Source: Pedobacter sp. D749 (GTDB lineage: Bacteria > Bacteroidota > Bacteroidia > Sphingobacteriales > Sphingobacteriaceae). Taken from it: a DNA stretch of 64,000 nt. A program made the position numbers and the translations under genes. How positions within the stretch are numbered: the stretch's first letter is position 1; the number at the start of each line of letters is the position of its first letter. Positions 42,939 to 51,743 of this stretch are shown here, piece after piece. The notes under the pieces are model-generated. The model was given only the letters and a program-made list of their open reading frames with translations. It was not told the DNA's origin and did no database searches. Location: positions 3,348,001-3,412,000 of the forward strand of contig NZ_CP079218.1 in the NCBI RefSeq assembly GCF_019317285.1. The letters are read 5' to 3'.

Positions 42939-43781
42939 TTAGTATGCTTTTAAACTCATATCCAGGCTTTTCACAGAATGTGTAAGTGCGCCCATCGAAA
43001 TAAAATCTACTCCACAAGCTGCATATTCTGCAACATTCTCTTCGGTAATTCCTCCGGAAGCTTCTGTAATAAATTTCCCGTCGATTAATGCAACCGCAGC
43101 TCTTAAGCTTTCAAAACTAAAATTATCAAGCATAATACGGTCTACACCACCAATAGCCAAAACCTGGGATAACTCCTCTAAGTTCCTAACCTCAATTTCG
43201 ATCTGAAGTGATTTATTCTGATTGATCAGATATTTTTGCGCAGCGGTAATGGCGTTTGAAATCCCTCCTGCATAATCTACATGATTATCCTTGATTAAGA
43301 TCATATCATATAAACCAATGCGGTGATTTACCCCACCACCAATCCTAACTGCCCATTTTTCTAAATAACGCAAACCGGGAGTAGTTTTACGGGTATCTAA
43401 AATCTTGGTTTTAGTCGTTTTTAACAGTGAAACAATACGATGAGTTTTGGTAGCAATACCACTCATACGCTGCATGCAGTTTAAAACCAATCGTTCTGCT
43501 ATTAAAATAGCATGTGTACTTCCAGCAACGGTTAAAGCAATATCGCCTACTTTTACAGCAACACCATCCTGTAGCAATACATCAACTTTCAGTCCGGCAT
43601 CAACCTCCTTAAAAATCTCAAGGGCCAATTCAATTCCAGCCAAAACACCATCTTCTTTGATAATCAGTTTTGCTTTTCCCTGCGTTCCTGGCGGAATTGT
43701 TGAAAGCGAAGTATGATCTCCATCACCAACATCTTCGGTAAGGGCATTTTTTATGAATTGATGTATAAGTTGAGTATCCAA
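42939..43781 (-). CDS. nadC: Nicotinate-nucleotide pyrophosphorylase (carboxylating)
   Basis: About 280 residues: LIHQFIKNALTEDVGDGDHTSLSTIPPG, LNCMQRMSGIATKTHRIV, LDTRKTTPGLRYLEKWAVRIGGGVNHRIGLYDMILIKDNHV, IEIEVRNLEEL and EASGGITEENVAEYAACGVDFISMGALTHSVKSLDMSL are the quinolinate phosphoribosyltransferase signatures. It converts quinolinate and PRPP to nicotinate mononucleotide. The frame extends to a TTG at 43802, but that codon lies inside a TATTTTTG promoter box. The TTG at 43781 is therefore preferred, giving MDTQLIHQ. Start choice is uncertain by seven residues. Confidence 0.93.
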   Translation of the reverse strand: MDTQLIHQFIKNALTEDVGDGDHTSLSTIPPGTQGKAKLIIKEDGVLAGIELALEIFKEVDAGLKVDVLLQDGVAVKVGDIALTVAGSTHAILIAERLVLNCMQRMSGIATKTHRIVSLLKTTKTKILDTRKTTPGLRYLEKWAVRIGGGVNHRIGLYDMILIKDNHVDYAGGISNAITAAQKYLINQNKSLQIEIEVRNLEELSQVLAIGGVDRIMLDNFSFESLRAAVALIDGKFITEASGGITEENVAEYAACGVDFISMGALTHSVKSLDMSLKAY

Positions 43782-43799
43782 AATATAGGTTTTATGCCG

Positions 43800-43807
43800 C
43801 AAAAATA
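43800..43807 (-). promoter_or_regulatory. TAnnTTTG box upstream of nadC
   Basis: The complementary strand reads TATTTTTG, ending 18 nt before the preferred TTG start at 43781. Confidence 0.5.
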
Positions 43808-43942
43808 AGAATTATTTATTAGCAGGCAATTTACTGAAAGGTTAAAGTGAATTTGTTGACTTTACAAGTTTCCAACCTCCGCGACTTATGAAGTTGGCAT
43901 AGGCATAGCGTTGACACAATTCCGTAAGTTCTGGATAGCCAA

Positions 43943-44341
43943 TTAATCCTTAGCAGGTTCAATTCTTAATTCAGTAATTGAAAAGCTGGTATTGAATTTT
44001 TTCATGGTAACAGAAACCCGGAAGGTTTCTTTAGCAGTACTCAAAATAATTACGCCAAAACGATAATTTGGATTTGTGTTTATTTTATGAAAAATACTTG
44101 TTTTTACCGGAGGATGTTTAATGAAAAAATCTCTCAAAATTTGTTCACCCTGTGCTTTTGAGTATACATCTTCTTCATCAACAATGATAAGTTCGATGGT
44201 TGAGGCGAAACTTTTAGCAATTTCTTTTGAGTTGCCAGCTTTAAAATACGAAGATAAATCATCAATTATATCTGCCTGAATGGCTGTAGGGTAATATAAT
44301 GAGGATAAACTAATAACGAGTAAAAATAAGCTCCGGATCAT
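43943..44341 (-). CDS. DUF4783 exported protein
   Basis: This 132-residue protein has a signal peptide (MIRSLFLLVISLSSLYYPTAIQA). The NTF2-like DUF4783 fold reads DDLSSYFKAGNSKEIAKSFASTIELII, YSKAQGEQILRDFFIKHPPVKTSIFHK and FRVSVTMKKFNTSFSITELRIEP. The family is found in Bacteroidetes beside nadC; its role is unknown. A hairpin with 8-bp arms sits directly before the ATG. Confidence 0.88.
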   Translation of the reverse strand: MIRSLFLLVISLSSLYYPTAIQADIIDDLSSYFKAGNSKEIAKSFASTIELIIVDEEDVYSKAQGEQILRDFFIKHPPVKTSIFHKINTNPNYRFGVIILSTAKETFRVSVTMKKFNTSFSITELRIEPAKD

Positions 44342-44360
44342 TTCTGTATTTTATACAGAA
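44342..44360 (-). promoter_or_regulatory. Hairpin abutting the DUF4783 start codon
   Basis: TTCTGTAT (44342-44349) and ATACAGAA (44353-44360) form a perfect 8-bp dyad with a 3-nt centre. The ATG begins at the very next base. It could be an operator or an mRNA stem hiding the initiation region. Confidence 0.5.
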
Positions 44361-44410
44361 CCCTATAGCTAAAATTATGCCATTAGCATATCAAAAAACG
44401 GATTTCTTCA

Positions 44411-44440
44411 TTTGTATAAGCATCAATAAAGTTATATTTG
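44411..44440 (+). promoter_or_regulatory. Full Bacteroidetes-type promoter for gpmI
   Basis: TTTG (44411-44414), an 18-nt spacer and TATATTTG (44433-44440). Predicted leader of about 70 nt before the ATG at 44515. Confidence 0.7.
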
Positions 44441-44514
44441 CCATATAAACAAAACACCAAACCATGTTATGCATGAAAATGTTTTGATTTGGATCAATAA
44501 ATTTTACAATAAAA

Positions 44515-46038
44515 ATGGTAAACAATAAAAAACTCGCACTTATAATCCTTGATGGCTGGGGCTACGGAAAACAAGATAATTCTGATGCTGCATATGCTGC
44601 CAATACTCCTTTTTTCGATTCATTATTACAGAAATACCCAAATTCCAGGCTTGAAGCATCTGGTGAAGCAGTAGGCTTACCAGCCGGACAAATGGGAAAT
44701 TCAGAAGTTGGACACATGAACTTAGGCGCAGGTAGGGTAGTTTACCAGGAGCTTGGAAGAATCAATAAGTCGATTACGGACAGGGAATTGCACCACAACC
44801 CGGTTTTGGTAAGTGCATTCGATTATGCAAAGCAGCATAATAAAGCAGTTCACTTCATTGGCCTGGTTTCAAATGGCGGGGTACATGCTCATATCGAACA
44901 TTTAAAATCTTTATGCGATGCCGCAAATGAAGCAAATGTACCAAACACCTTTGTACATGCTTTTTTGGATGGCCGTGATACGGATCCAAACTCTGGCCTG
45001 GGCTTTATTACTGATCTGGAAAACCATATCCAAAACACCAATGCTAAACTAGCAACCATGGTTGGCCGTTACTATGCTATGGACCGCGATAACCGTTGGG
45101 AGCGCGTTAAACAAGCTTATGATGTAATGGTAAATGGCATTGGTGAGAAAACCCAGGATGCATTAACTGCAATCAAAAAATCGTATGCAGATGGTATTAC
45201 AGATGAGTTTTTAAAACCAGTAGTATTAACACAAGACAACGGTGCTCCGGTAGCGACCATTCAAAATGATGATGTGGTAATCTGTTTCAATTTCCGCACA
45301 GACAGAGGACGTGAGATTACAACAGCATTAACACAAAAAGATTTCCCGGAGCAACAAATGCATAAACTACCATTGTATTATGTGACCATGACTACCTACG
45401 ATGAGAGCTTTGAAAAGGTAAATGTAATTTTCACCAAAGATGATTTAATCCAGACCATCGGTGAAGTATTGGCCAATAATAATAAAAACCAGATCCGCAT
45501 TGCTGAAACTGAAAAATATCCTCATGTAACCTTTTTCTTCTCTGGCGGAAGAGAGGCTGAATTTGCCAATGAGAAACGCATTTTAATTCCTTCACCGAAA
45601 GTAGCAACCTACGATCTTCAACCTGAAATGAGTGCCGCAGGAATTACCGATGCCATTACCAAAGAAATGGAAACAGGATGGGCTGATTTTATTTGTTTAA
45701 ACTTTGCCAATCCAGATATGGTTGGACATACAGGCGTTTTTGAAGCGGTAGTAAAAGCGGTTGAAACTGCAGATAAATGTGCTGAAACCGTGGTAAACAA
45801 AGGTTTGGAAAATGGTTATTCGTTTATCCTTTTAGCCGATCATGGAAACTCAGAATTTATGGTAAATGGTGATGGATCTGCCAATACTGCGCATACCACC
45901 AACCTGGTACCTTGTATTTTAATTGATAAAGACTATAAAACCATTGCAGATGGTAAATTAGGCGACATTGCCCCTACTATTCTAAAAATATTAGGTGTAG
46001 CTATTCCAGAAGAAATGACAGGAAACGTTTTAGTATAA
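44515..46038 (+). CDS. gpmI: 2,3-bisphosphoglycerate-independent phosphoglycerate mutase
   Basis: This 507-residue protein starts LALIILDGWGYGKQDNSDAAYAANTPFFD, with the catalytic-Ser segment GNSEVGHMNLGAGRVVYQ. HAFLDGRDTDPNSG, MVGRYYAMDRDNRWERV and the late metal-site segments LLADHGNSEFM and TAHTTNLVPCI follow. GpmI interconverts 3- and 2-phosphoglycerate with two Mn2+ ions. The length is typical. Its stop codon overlaps the start of the following lipoprotein gene (TAATG), so the two are coupled. Confidence 0.97.
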   Translation: MVNNKKLALIILDGWGYGKQDNSDAAYAANTPFFDSLLQKYPNSRLEASGEAVGLPAGQMGNSEVGHMNLGAGRVVYQELGRINKSITDRELHHNPVLVSAFDYAKQHNKAVHFIGLVSNGGVHAHIEHLKSLCDAANEANVPNTFVHAFLDGRDTDPNSGLGFITDLENHIQNTNAKLATMVGRYYAMDRDNRWERVKQAYDVMVNGIGEKTQDALTAIKKSYADGITDEFLKPVVLTQDNGAPVATIQNDDVVICFNFRTDRGREITTALTQKDFPEQQMHKLPLYYVTMTTYDESFEKVNVIFTKDDLIQTIGEVLANNNKNQIRIAETEKYPHVTFFFSGGREAEFANEKRILIPSPKVATYDLQPEMSAAGITDAITKEMETGWADFICLNFANPDMVGHTGVFEAVVKAVETADKCAETVVNKGLENGYSFILLADHGNSEFMVNGDGSANTAHTTNLVPCILIDKDYKTIADGKLGDIAPTILKILGVAIPEEMTGNVLV

Positions 46039-46568
46039 TGGTTAAAAAACTTTTTATCCCGGTATTTGCTTTGGTTTTATTTTCCTGCAACCAGCGGAAA
46101 GAAGCTGAAGCAAATACCAGTTTAAGTTATTTCGATGTTAAGGGTTATTTCGGAAAAGAAATTTCACGCTTGCAGCGCTCAAATCCCGATGTAGATAAAA
46201 CGGTGAGTATAAATGGCATAGCGGAACATAAAAAAGCCAAAATTACCGATTGGACAAAGGAACTTGCCATTTTTGTTAATGCAGATATCAATAAAACCTC
46301 CTGGAAAGGTAGTTTTAAAACTAAAGAACAAGATGGAGTTGATATTTACACTTCCGATAATAAGAAAATCCCTATCAAGAAGATTTCTATAACCTGGAAA
46401 GGCCAGAAAGCAGGTAAAATAGAGATTATAATCAATAATAAAAATATCTTATACCAATCACAGGACACTTTAATCTACTGCCCTGATAGCTTATACGAAA
46501 TCAAAAAACAACAGAAAATCAGATTGCTAAAGGAAAAAAAGTATTCCGTTATTGGAAAACTGAAATAA
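46038..46568 (+). CDS. Lipoprotein of unknown function coupled to gpmI
   Basis: This 176-residue protein has the signal ending LVLFSCNQ (Cys about 16). The mature part is basic: YFDVKGYFGKEISRLQRSNPDVDKTVSINGIAEHKKAKITDWTKELAIFVNADINKTSWKGSF, followed by strand-rich text. I recognise no named family. It starts within the gpmI stop codon and ends at a strong terminator, so it is cotranscribed with the glycolytic gene, which is odd for an envelope protein. Confidence 0.8.
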   Translation: MVKKLFIPVFALVLFSCNQRKEAEANTSLSYFDVKGYFGKEISRLQRSNPDVDKTVSINGIAEHKKAKITDWTKELAIFVNADINKTSWKGSFKTKEQDGVDIYTSDNKKIPIKKISITWKGQKAGKIEIIINNKNILYQSQDTLIYCPDSLYEIKKQQKIRLLKEKKYSVIGKLK

Positions 46569-46608
46569 AAAAAATGGGACCCGAAAATATTCAGGTCCCA
46601 TTTTTTTT
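46567..46608. terminator. Bidirectional terminator
   Basis: A7-8 plus TGGGACC (46567-46581) pairs with GGTCCCA plus T8 (46594-46608). It serves the lipoprotein gene on the plus strand and the convergent TPR gene. Confidence 0.9.
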
Positions 46609-46621
46609 GAAAGGATGTATT

Positions 46622-47242
46622 TTATTTTAGGCTAGCAATCTGCGCCTTATCGTAGGTTACCCAATCAACAATATCTTTTCTTAATGGCTGCAAGGTTAAT
46701 ACCTTCTGAAAATCAGCGATAGAGTTATTGAACAAAGCTACACAAGCTGCTTTTTCTTCTTTTTTCTTTGCTTTAAAAGATCTGAAAATTGCATAATCCT
46801 TGTAAGCTAAGCCCCGGTTCTGAAACATCTGTACATCTTCATCACCATTAATTTCAATGGCTTTTGTAAAATCTTTGAGAGATGCCAGATAAAAATTTTC
46901 GCGCATGGTATTTAACGATTCTTTGGGATCGTTAGCTATTTTCAACCTTGCGATACCACGATAGTAGTAAGCGGAAACCGCTGCAGGTTTGATGTTTAAT
47001 AACCGGCTGTAAGTGGCAATACACTTCTCGTATTCGCGATTTTGGAAGTAAGAATATCCAAGCATCTGGAGTACGTTTGCATTATCAGGAGTTTTAGTAT
47101 CTGCTTTTTCTAATTGTGTAGCCGCAGTTTTATAATCACCTTTCATCATAGCCTGCATGCTTCTTTCGTAATTGCTTTGCGCAAAACTACTCGTTGATGT
47201 AAAAATAATTAACCCTAAAATCGCCTTTTTAAAATAGTTCAT
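46622..47242 (-). CDS. Exported tetratricopeptide-repeat protein
   Basis: The ATG at 47242 begins a signal peptide (MNYFKKAILGLIIFTSTSSFAQ). The 206-residue product has TPR motifs at about 25-60 (MKGDYKTAATQLEKADTKTPDNANVLQMLGYSYF), 62-95 (EYEKCIATYSRLLNIKPAAVSAYYYRGIARL) and 110-145. It ends in a helix region with a single Cys. TPRs mediate protein contacts; no partner can be named. It is a single gene divergent from lon. Confidence 0.85.
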   Translation of the reverse strand: MNYFKKAILGLIIFTSTSSFAQSNYERSMQAMMKGDYKTAATQLEKADTKTPDNANVLQMLGYSYFQNREYEKCIATYSRLLNIKPAAVSAYYYRGIARLKIANDPKESLNTMRENFYLASLKDFTKAIEINGDEDVQMFQNRGLAYKDYAIFRSFKAKKKEEKAACVALFNNSIADFQKVLTLQPLRKDIVDWVTYDKAQIASLK

Positions 47243-47464
47243 GTATGAGTAATAAGTTAACAAATCTAACGCCTAACCGAATTTTATAGGAGGAATTTTT
47301 TGCAATATAATCCTATTCTGATAATTTAAAAGTTTTTAATTTTCTTTCATTCACACCAGGTGCCCTAAACATTAGCTTAAACGCTAAAAAATGCATAATA
47401 TGATATTGGCGAAAATATTTATATTTTTCTGCCTTTTTAACATAAGATTAATATTATTTTCATT

Positions 47465-47481
47465 TTGGCACAAGAGTTGAA
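47465..47481 (+). promoter_or_regulatory. Sigma-54-like element upstream of lon
   Basis: TTGGCAC, 5 nt, TTGAA matches TTGGCAC-N5-TTGC(A/T) except that the -12 GC is GA; GG and GA keep the 10-nt spacing. It lies 77 nt upstream of the lon ATG. No TAnnTTTG box was found in the 316-nt interval 47243-47558, which otherwise holds nothing recognised. Confidence 0.3.
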
Positions 47482-47558
47482 TTTATTAAGCGAATACCAA
47501 AATTAAACAAATTGAATACGATCAAACTGCCAGTTTGTCGTTAGCGGAAAATGTGATA

Positions 47559-50030
47559 ATGAGTAAACAAGATATATTTGATTTCCATACAGCAATGCCA
47601 ATTATAAATGAAGATACAGAGTTTTTTCCTTTAATGTCTCAACAAGACGAAGAGGAAATGAACAATGAGGAAACACCCGAAACGTTGGCCATATTGCCTT
47701 TGCGAAACACAGTTTTATTTCCAGGAGTAGTTATTCCGATTACAGTTGGAAGAGATAAATCGATTAAGCTAATTAAGGAAGCTTACAAAGGGAATAAGAT
47801 TATTGGTGTTGTGTCTCAAAAAGACGTTTCTATTGAAGATCCCACTTTTGAGCAGCTTAACACGGTTGGTACTGTTGCCAACATTATTAAATTATTACAG
47901 ATGCCTGATGGGAATACGACTGTAATTATCCAGGGTAAACAACGCTTCAGTTTAATTGAAGAGGTGCAGAATGAACCTTATATCAAAGCGGTTGTTAAAA
48001 AGTTCGAAGAGCAAAAGCATAAGGCGGATAAGGAGTTCAAAACATTAATTGCTTCTATACGCGAGATGTCTGCACAGATTATCCAGCTTTCACCAAATAT
48101 TCCAAGCGAAGCCAGTATTGCACTAAAAAACATTGAGAGCAATTCATTTTTGATCAATTTCATTTCATCAAATATGAATGCCGAAATGGCCGATAAGCAA
48201 AAAATCCTTGAAATGGATAAATTGCAGGAAAGAGCGCAAAAAGTAATGGAACTCTTAATGGTCGAATTACAGATGCTGGAGCTGAGAAATCAGATTCAAT
48301 CAAAAGTGCGTACAGATTTAGATAAACAGCAACGCGATTATTTCTTAAATCAACAGCTAAAAACCATCCAGGAAGAACTGGGCGGAAATTCTGCCGATTT
48401 AGAATTTGATGCTTTACAGGAAAGAGCTAAAAAGAAAAAATGGACCCAGGCCGTTGCTGATCATTTTGATAAAGAAATAGATAAGTTAGGTAGAATGAAT
48501 CCTGCTGCGCCTGATTATTCGGTTCAGTTAAACTACCTGGAACTACTATTAGATTTGCCTTGGAGCGAGTTTACAAAAGATAATTTCGACCTAAAAAGAG
48601 CACAGCGCATCTTAGATAAAGATCACTTCGGTTTAGAAAAAGTAAAGCAGCGTATTATCGAATACCTGGCTGTGCTAAAATTAAAGCGTAATATGAAAGC
48701 GCCTATTTTATGTTTGGTTGGCCCTCCGGGAGTTGGTAAAACATCTTTAGGAAAATCAATTGCAAAGGCGTTAGGCCGTAAATATGTACGTATGGCATTG
48801 GGTGGTATCCGCGATGAAGCAGAGATTCGTGGCCACCGTAAAACTTATATAGGTGCCATGCCGGGCCGTATTATTTCATCAATTAAAAAAGCCGGAGCAG
48901 ATAACCCTGTTTTTGTTTTGGATGAGATTGATAAAGTAGGTACTGATCACCGTGGCGATCCATCATCAGCTTTGCTTGAAGTTTTAGACCCTGAGCAGAA
49001 CAATGCTTTTTACGACCATTATGTAGAGGTGGATTACGATTTGTCAAACATCTTATTCATTGCCACAGCAAACTCTTTAAGTACGATACAGCCTGCTTTG
49101 TTAGACCGTATGGAGATTATTGAGGTGAACGGATATACTATTGAAGAGAAAATAGAGATTGCCAAAAAATACCTGTTGCCAAAACAGAAAGAAAACCATG
49201 GCTTGCAGACCAAAGATATTAGCCTTAAGACTACCCTGATCGAAAAAGTGATCGAAGATTATACAAGAGAATCGGGTGTGCGTGGCTTAGAGAAAAAAAT
49301 CGGCTCTTTGGTACGTGGTGTGGCTACTAAGATTGCAATGGAAGAGACCTACGAAGTAAACTTAAGCAATGATGATGTTGAGCGTATTTTAGGTGCTCCG
49401 ATTTACGATAAGGATTTGTACGAGGGTAATGAAGTTGCCGGGGTAGTAACAGGTTTAGCCTGGACAAGTGTTGGAGGTGATATTTTATTTATTGAATCGA
49501 GTTTAAGTCCTGGGAAAGGAAAATTAACCTTAACCGGTAACCTCGGGGATGTAATGAAAGAATCGGCCGTAATTGCTTTGGCTTATCTACGCGCCCATGC
49601 AGCTGAGTTTGGCATAGACTACACTTTATTTGACAATTGGGATGTTCACGTTCACGTGCCTGCAGGTGCTACACCAAAAGACGGACCTTCTGCTGGGGTA
49701 ACGATGCTTACTGCTTTAACTTCTGCATTTACGCAACGTAAGGTAAAACAACATTTAGCTATGACTGGTGAGATTACTTTACGCGGAAAGGTGCTTCCTG
49801 TTGGTGGAATTAAGGAAAAAATTCTTGCGGCAAAAAGGGCAAACATTAAAGAAATTATCCTTTGCAAAAGCAATCGTAAAGATATTTTAGAGATTAAAGA
49901 AAGTTACATTAAAGATTTAACGTTTCACTATGTAACCGAAATGAGCGAAGTAATTGAATTGGCATTAACTAAAAATAAGGTAAAAAAGCCTATAGATCTG
50001 AGCGTTAAAATTGCTCCGATTGTAAACTAA
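47559..50030 (+). CDS. lon: ATP-dependent Lon protease
   Basis: The ATG at 47559 gives 823 residues; a TTG eight codons upstream is less likely. The N-terminal substrate domain begins [27 protein letters not shown] coiled region around residues 190-280 and the AAA+ module follow, with Walker [25 protein letters not shown] and the sensor region IATANS. The protease domain has [11 protein letters not shown] (catalytic Ser) and [15 protein letters not shown] (catalytic Lys). Lon degrades misfolded and regulatory proteins in the cytosol. It ends at a terminator that touches the next gene. Confidence 0.97.
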   Translation: MSKQDIFDFHTAMPIINEDTEFFPLMSQQDEEEMNNEETPETLAILPLRNTVLFPGVVIPITVGRDKSIKLIKEAYKGNKIIGVVSQKDVSIEDPTFEQLNTVGTVANIIKLLQMPDGNTTVIIQGKQRFSLIEEVQNEPYIKAVVKKFEEQKHKADKEFKTLIASIREMSAQIIQLSPNIPSEASIALKNIESNSFLINFISSNMNAEMADKQKILEMDKLQERAQKVMELLMVELQMLELRNQIQSKVRTDLDKQQRDYFLNQQLKTIQEELGGNSADLEFDALQERAKKKKWTQAVADHFDKEIDKLGRMNPAAPDYSVQLNYLELLLDLPWSEFTKDNFDLKRAQRILDKDHFGLEKVKQRIIEYLAVLKLKRNMKAPILCLVGPPGVGKTSLGKSIAKALGRKYVRMALGGIRDEAEIRGHRKTYIGAMPGRIISSIKKAGADNPVFVLDEIDKVGTDHRGDPSSALLEVLDPEQNNAFYDHYVEVDYDLSNILFIATANSLSTIQPALLDRMEIIEVNGYTIEEKIEIAKKYLLPKQKENHGLQTKDISLKTTLIEKVIEDYTRESGVRGLEKKIGSLVRGVATKIAMEETYEVNLSNDDVERILGAPIYDKDLYEGNEVAGVVTGLAWTSVGGDILFIESSLSPGKGKLTLTGNLGDVMKESAVIALAYLRAHAAEFGIDYTLFDNWDVHVHVPAGATPKDGPSAGVTMLTALTSAFTQRKVKQHLAMTGEITLRGKVLPVGGIKEKILAAKRANIKEIILCKSNRKDILEIKESYIKDLTFHYVTEMSEVIELALTKNKVKKPIDLSVKIAPIVN

Positions 50031-50085
50031 TTGCTAATTCTTTTGGATTGACGATCAAAAATCCAATTACAATAAATACTTTTAT

Positions 50086-50113
50086 AGCCCGGGTAAATTG
50101 CCTGGGCTTTTTT
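50086..50113 (+). terminator. lon terminator touching the next start codon
   Basis: AGCCCGGG (50086-50093) pairs with CCTGGGCT (50101-50108) with one G-T pair, followed by T6 (50108-50113). The ATG of the following gene begins at 50114. Confidence 0.85.
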
Positions 50114-51064
50114 ATGAGATCATTTTTATTTACCATAGTTTTTTGTTCGGTTGTTTCAACCAGTTTTGCCCAATCTTTTAAAAACGAATTCGGTTTTAAA
50201 ACTGAAAACGATGCTTATCTGGCTACATTAAATGATCGATATTATACCAACGGATTATTTATCTACTTCCGCCGGGCCATTAATACGGAAAAGCTATCCG
50301 ATAATATCGAAAAGAAAACCTACGAAATTTCTGCCGGGCAAAAAATGTATACACCCTATTGGGGCCAGGTACCAAATAAAGCAGATCAGGACAGACCTTT
50401 TGCAGGTTACCTTTATGCCGGTGGTGCTTATTCGGTTTTCTACAAAAATGAAAGTGTTCTAAAAACAAGTGTAGAATTGGGAACGGTTGGCCCCAACTCA
50501 CTTGCTCAAACTGCACAGCGCTTTCTGCATAAAACCGTTGGCTTTTATACTCCTGCAGGCTGGGATTACCAGATTAAAAATGAATTGGCCGTAAACTTTG
50601 CCGCAAATTACAGTAAACTACTTTTTAGACCTGAAGATCCTATCTTAGATATTAGTGCACAGGGTTATGCCAATTTAGGCACCACTTTTTCAGGGCTAGG
50701 CGCCTCGGTTTTATTTAGGGCAGGTAAAATCAATCAATTGTTCAATAGTGCTTACCATAATGCGGTAATTGGAAATTCGAAAACAAAAAGCCTAAACAAT
50801 TCAGAGTTTTTCTTTTACGTTAAACCGCAGCTAAACTTTGTTGCCTATGATGCTACCATACAGGGAAGCCTTTTCAATAACAACAGTCCGGTAACATTTG
50901 GGGTAAAGCCAATCGTTTTTGAACAACAGTTTGGCGTAAATTATAGTTCGAAGCGATTTACAGCTGATTTTAATGTGATTTTTAAAACGAAAGAGGTTAA
51001 AAGTGTGGCCAAGGCGCAGAATTATGGTGGTTTGAGTTTATACTACAGGTTTGGGAAGAGTTAG
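50114..51064 (+). CDS. LpxR-like outer-membrane lipid A deacylase family protein
   Basis: The ATG at 50114 begins a signal peptide (MRSFLFTIVFCSVVSTSFAQ); an upstream TTG frame is rejected. The 316-residue product has the DUF2219/LpxR signature KTENDAYLATLNDRYYTNGLFIYFRR, with YTNG and an Asp/Asn cluster. RPFAGYLYAGGAYS, GTVGPNSLAQTAQRFLHK and a C-terminal barrel strand LSLYYRFGKS follow. LpxR removes the 3'-acyloxyacyl group of lipid A in a Ca2+-dependent manner. The Salmonella catalytic His-containing segment may correspond to RFLHK. Activity is inferred. Confidence 0.82.
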   Translation: MRSFLFTIVFCSVVSTSFAQSFKNEFGFKTENDAYLATLNDRYYTNGLFIYFRRAINTEKLSDNIEKKTYEISAGQKMYTPYWGQVPNKADQDRPFAGYLYAGGAYSVFYKNESVLKTSVELGTVGPNSLAQTAQRFLHKTVGFYTPAGWDYQIKNELAVNFAANYSKLLFRPEDPILDISAQGYANLGTTFSGLGASVLFRAGKINQLFNSAYHNAVIGNSKTKSLNNSEFFFYVKPQLNFVAYDATIQGSLFNNNSPVTFGVKPIVFEQQFGVNYSSKRFTADFNVIFKTKEVKSVAKAQNYGGLSLYYRFGKS

Positions 51065-51158
51065 CTAATTGTTAATATTGTTTTATTGTTAGATATTCAT
51101 TGCTTACTGCAAATCGCCTGATGTAAACCATATTAATTTAGTTACTAATTTACAGCGC

Positions 51159-51674
51159 ATGAAAAAAATAATCCTTTTTATCATTTTGTTTTTCATAATC
51201 GGTGCGACTATTTACAATTTATATCCCGAACAAAAACTCCCACTAAATACAGAAATTGATTACATTATTGTAAAAAAATCTGATCGGCAGCTATTGGCTT
51301 ACGCGAAGCACAAGCTGATCAAAACATACAAAATTTCTTTAGGTGATAATCCCGTGGGCCATAAGGAATTTGAAGGTGACGAAAAAACACCAGAAGGGTT
51401 TTATATCATCAACGCGAAAAACCCAAATAGCGGCTACCATAAAAATCTTGGAGTATCTTATCCAAATAAAGAAGATATTGCCAAAGCTAAAGCCCTGAAT
51501 AAATTACCTGGTGGCGATATTAAAATACATGGAATTCGAAATAAATTAGGCTTTATCGGTAAGTTTCAACGATTTTTCGATTGGACAAATGGCTGTATGG
51601 CACTAACCAATAACGAAGTAGACGAATTGTTTTATGCTGTAAATATTGGAACTAAAATAGAAATCAGGCCTTAA
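51159..51674 (+). CDS. L,D-transpeptidase (YkuD-type)
   Basis: This 171-residue protein has an N-terminal membrane anchor (about 4-20) followed by a short catalytic domain. It shows YIIVKKSDRQLLAYAKHKLIKTYKISLGDNPVGHKEFEGDEKTPEGFYII, then the active-site motif KIHGIRN (His124) and TNGCMALTNNEVDEL with the nucleophile Cys146. YkuD enzymes form 3-3 peptidoglycan crosslinks or attach lipoproteins to the wall. It lacks a binding LysM domain. The motif arrangement resembles the ErfK/YafK-like short members. Confidence 0.92.
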   Translation: MKKIILFIILFFIIGATIYNLYPEQKLPLNTEIDYIIVKKSDRQLLAYAKHKLIKTYKISLGDNPVGHKEFEGDEKTPEGFYIINAKNPNSGYHKNLGVSYPNKEDIAKAKALNKLPGGDIKIHGIRNKLGFIGKFQRFFDWTNGCMALTNNEVDELFYAVNIGTKIEIRP

Positions 51675-51703
51675 ATTTATTTTGGATTTGAGAGAATTGG
51701 TTA

Positions 51704-51738
51704 TACAATAAAGGGCAATTAAATTGCCCTTTATTGTA
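51704..51738. terminator. Bidirectional terminator between convergent genes
   Basis: A near-perfect palindrome, TACAATAAAGGGCAATT (51704-51720) with AATTGCCCTTTATTGTA (51722-51738), lies between the L,D-transpeptidase and MACPF genes. Confidence 0.85.
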
Positions 51739-51743
51739 TCTAT

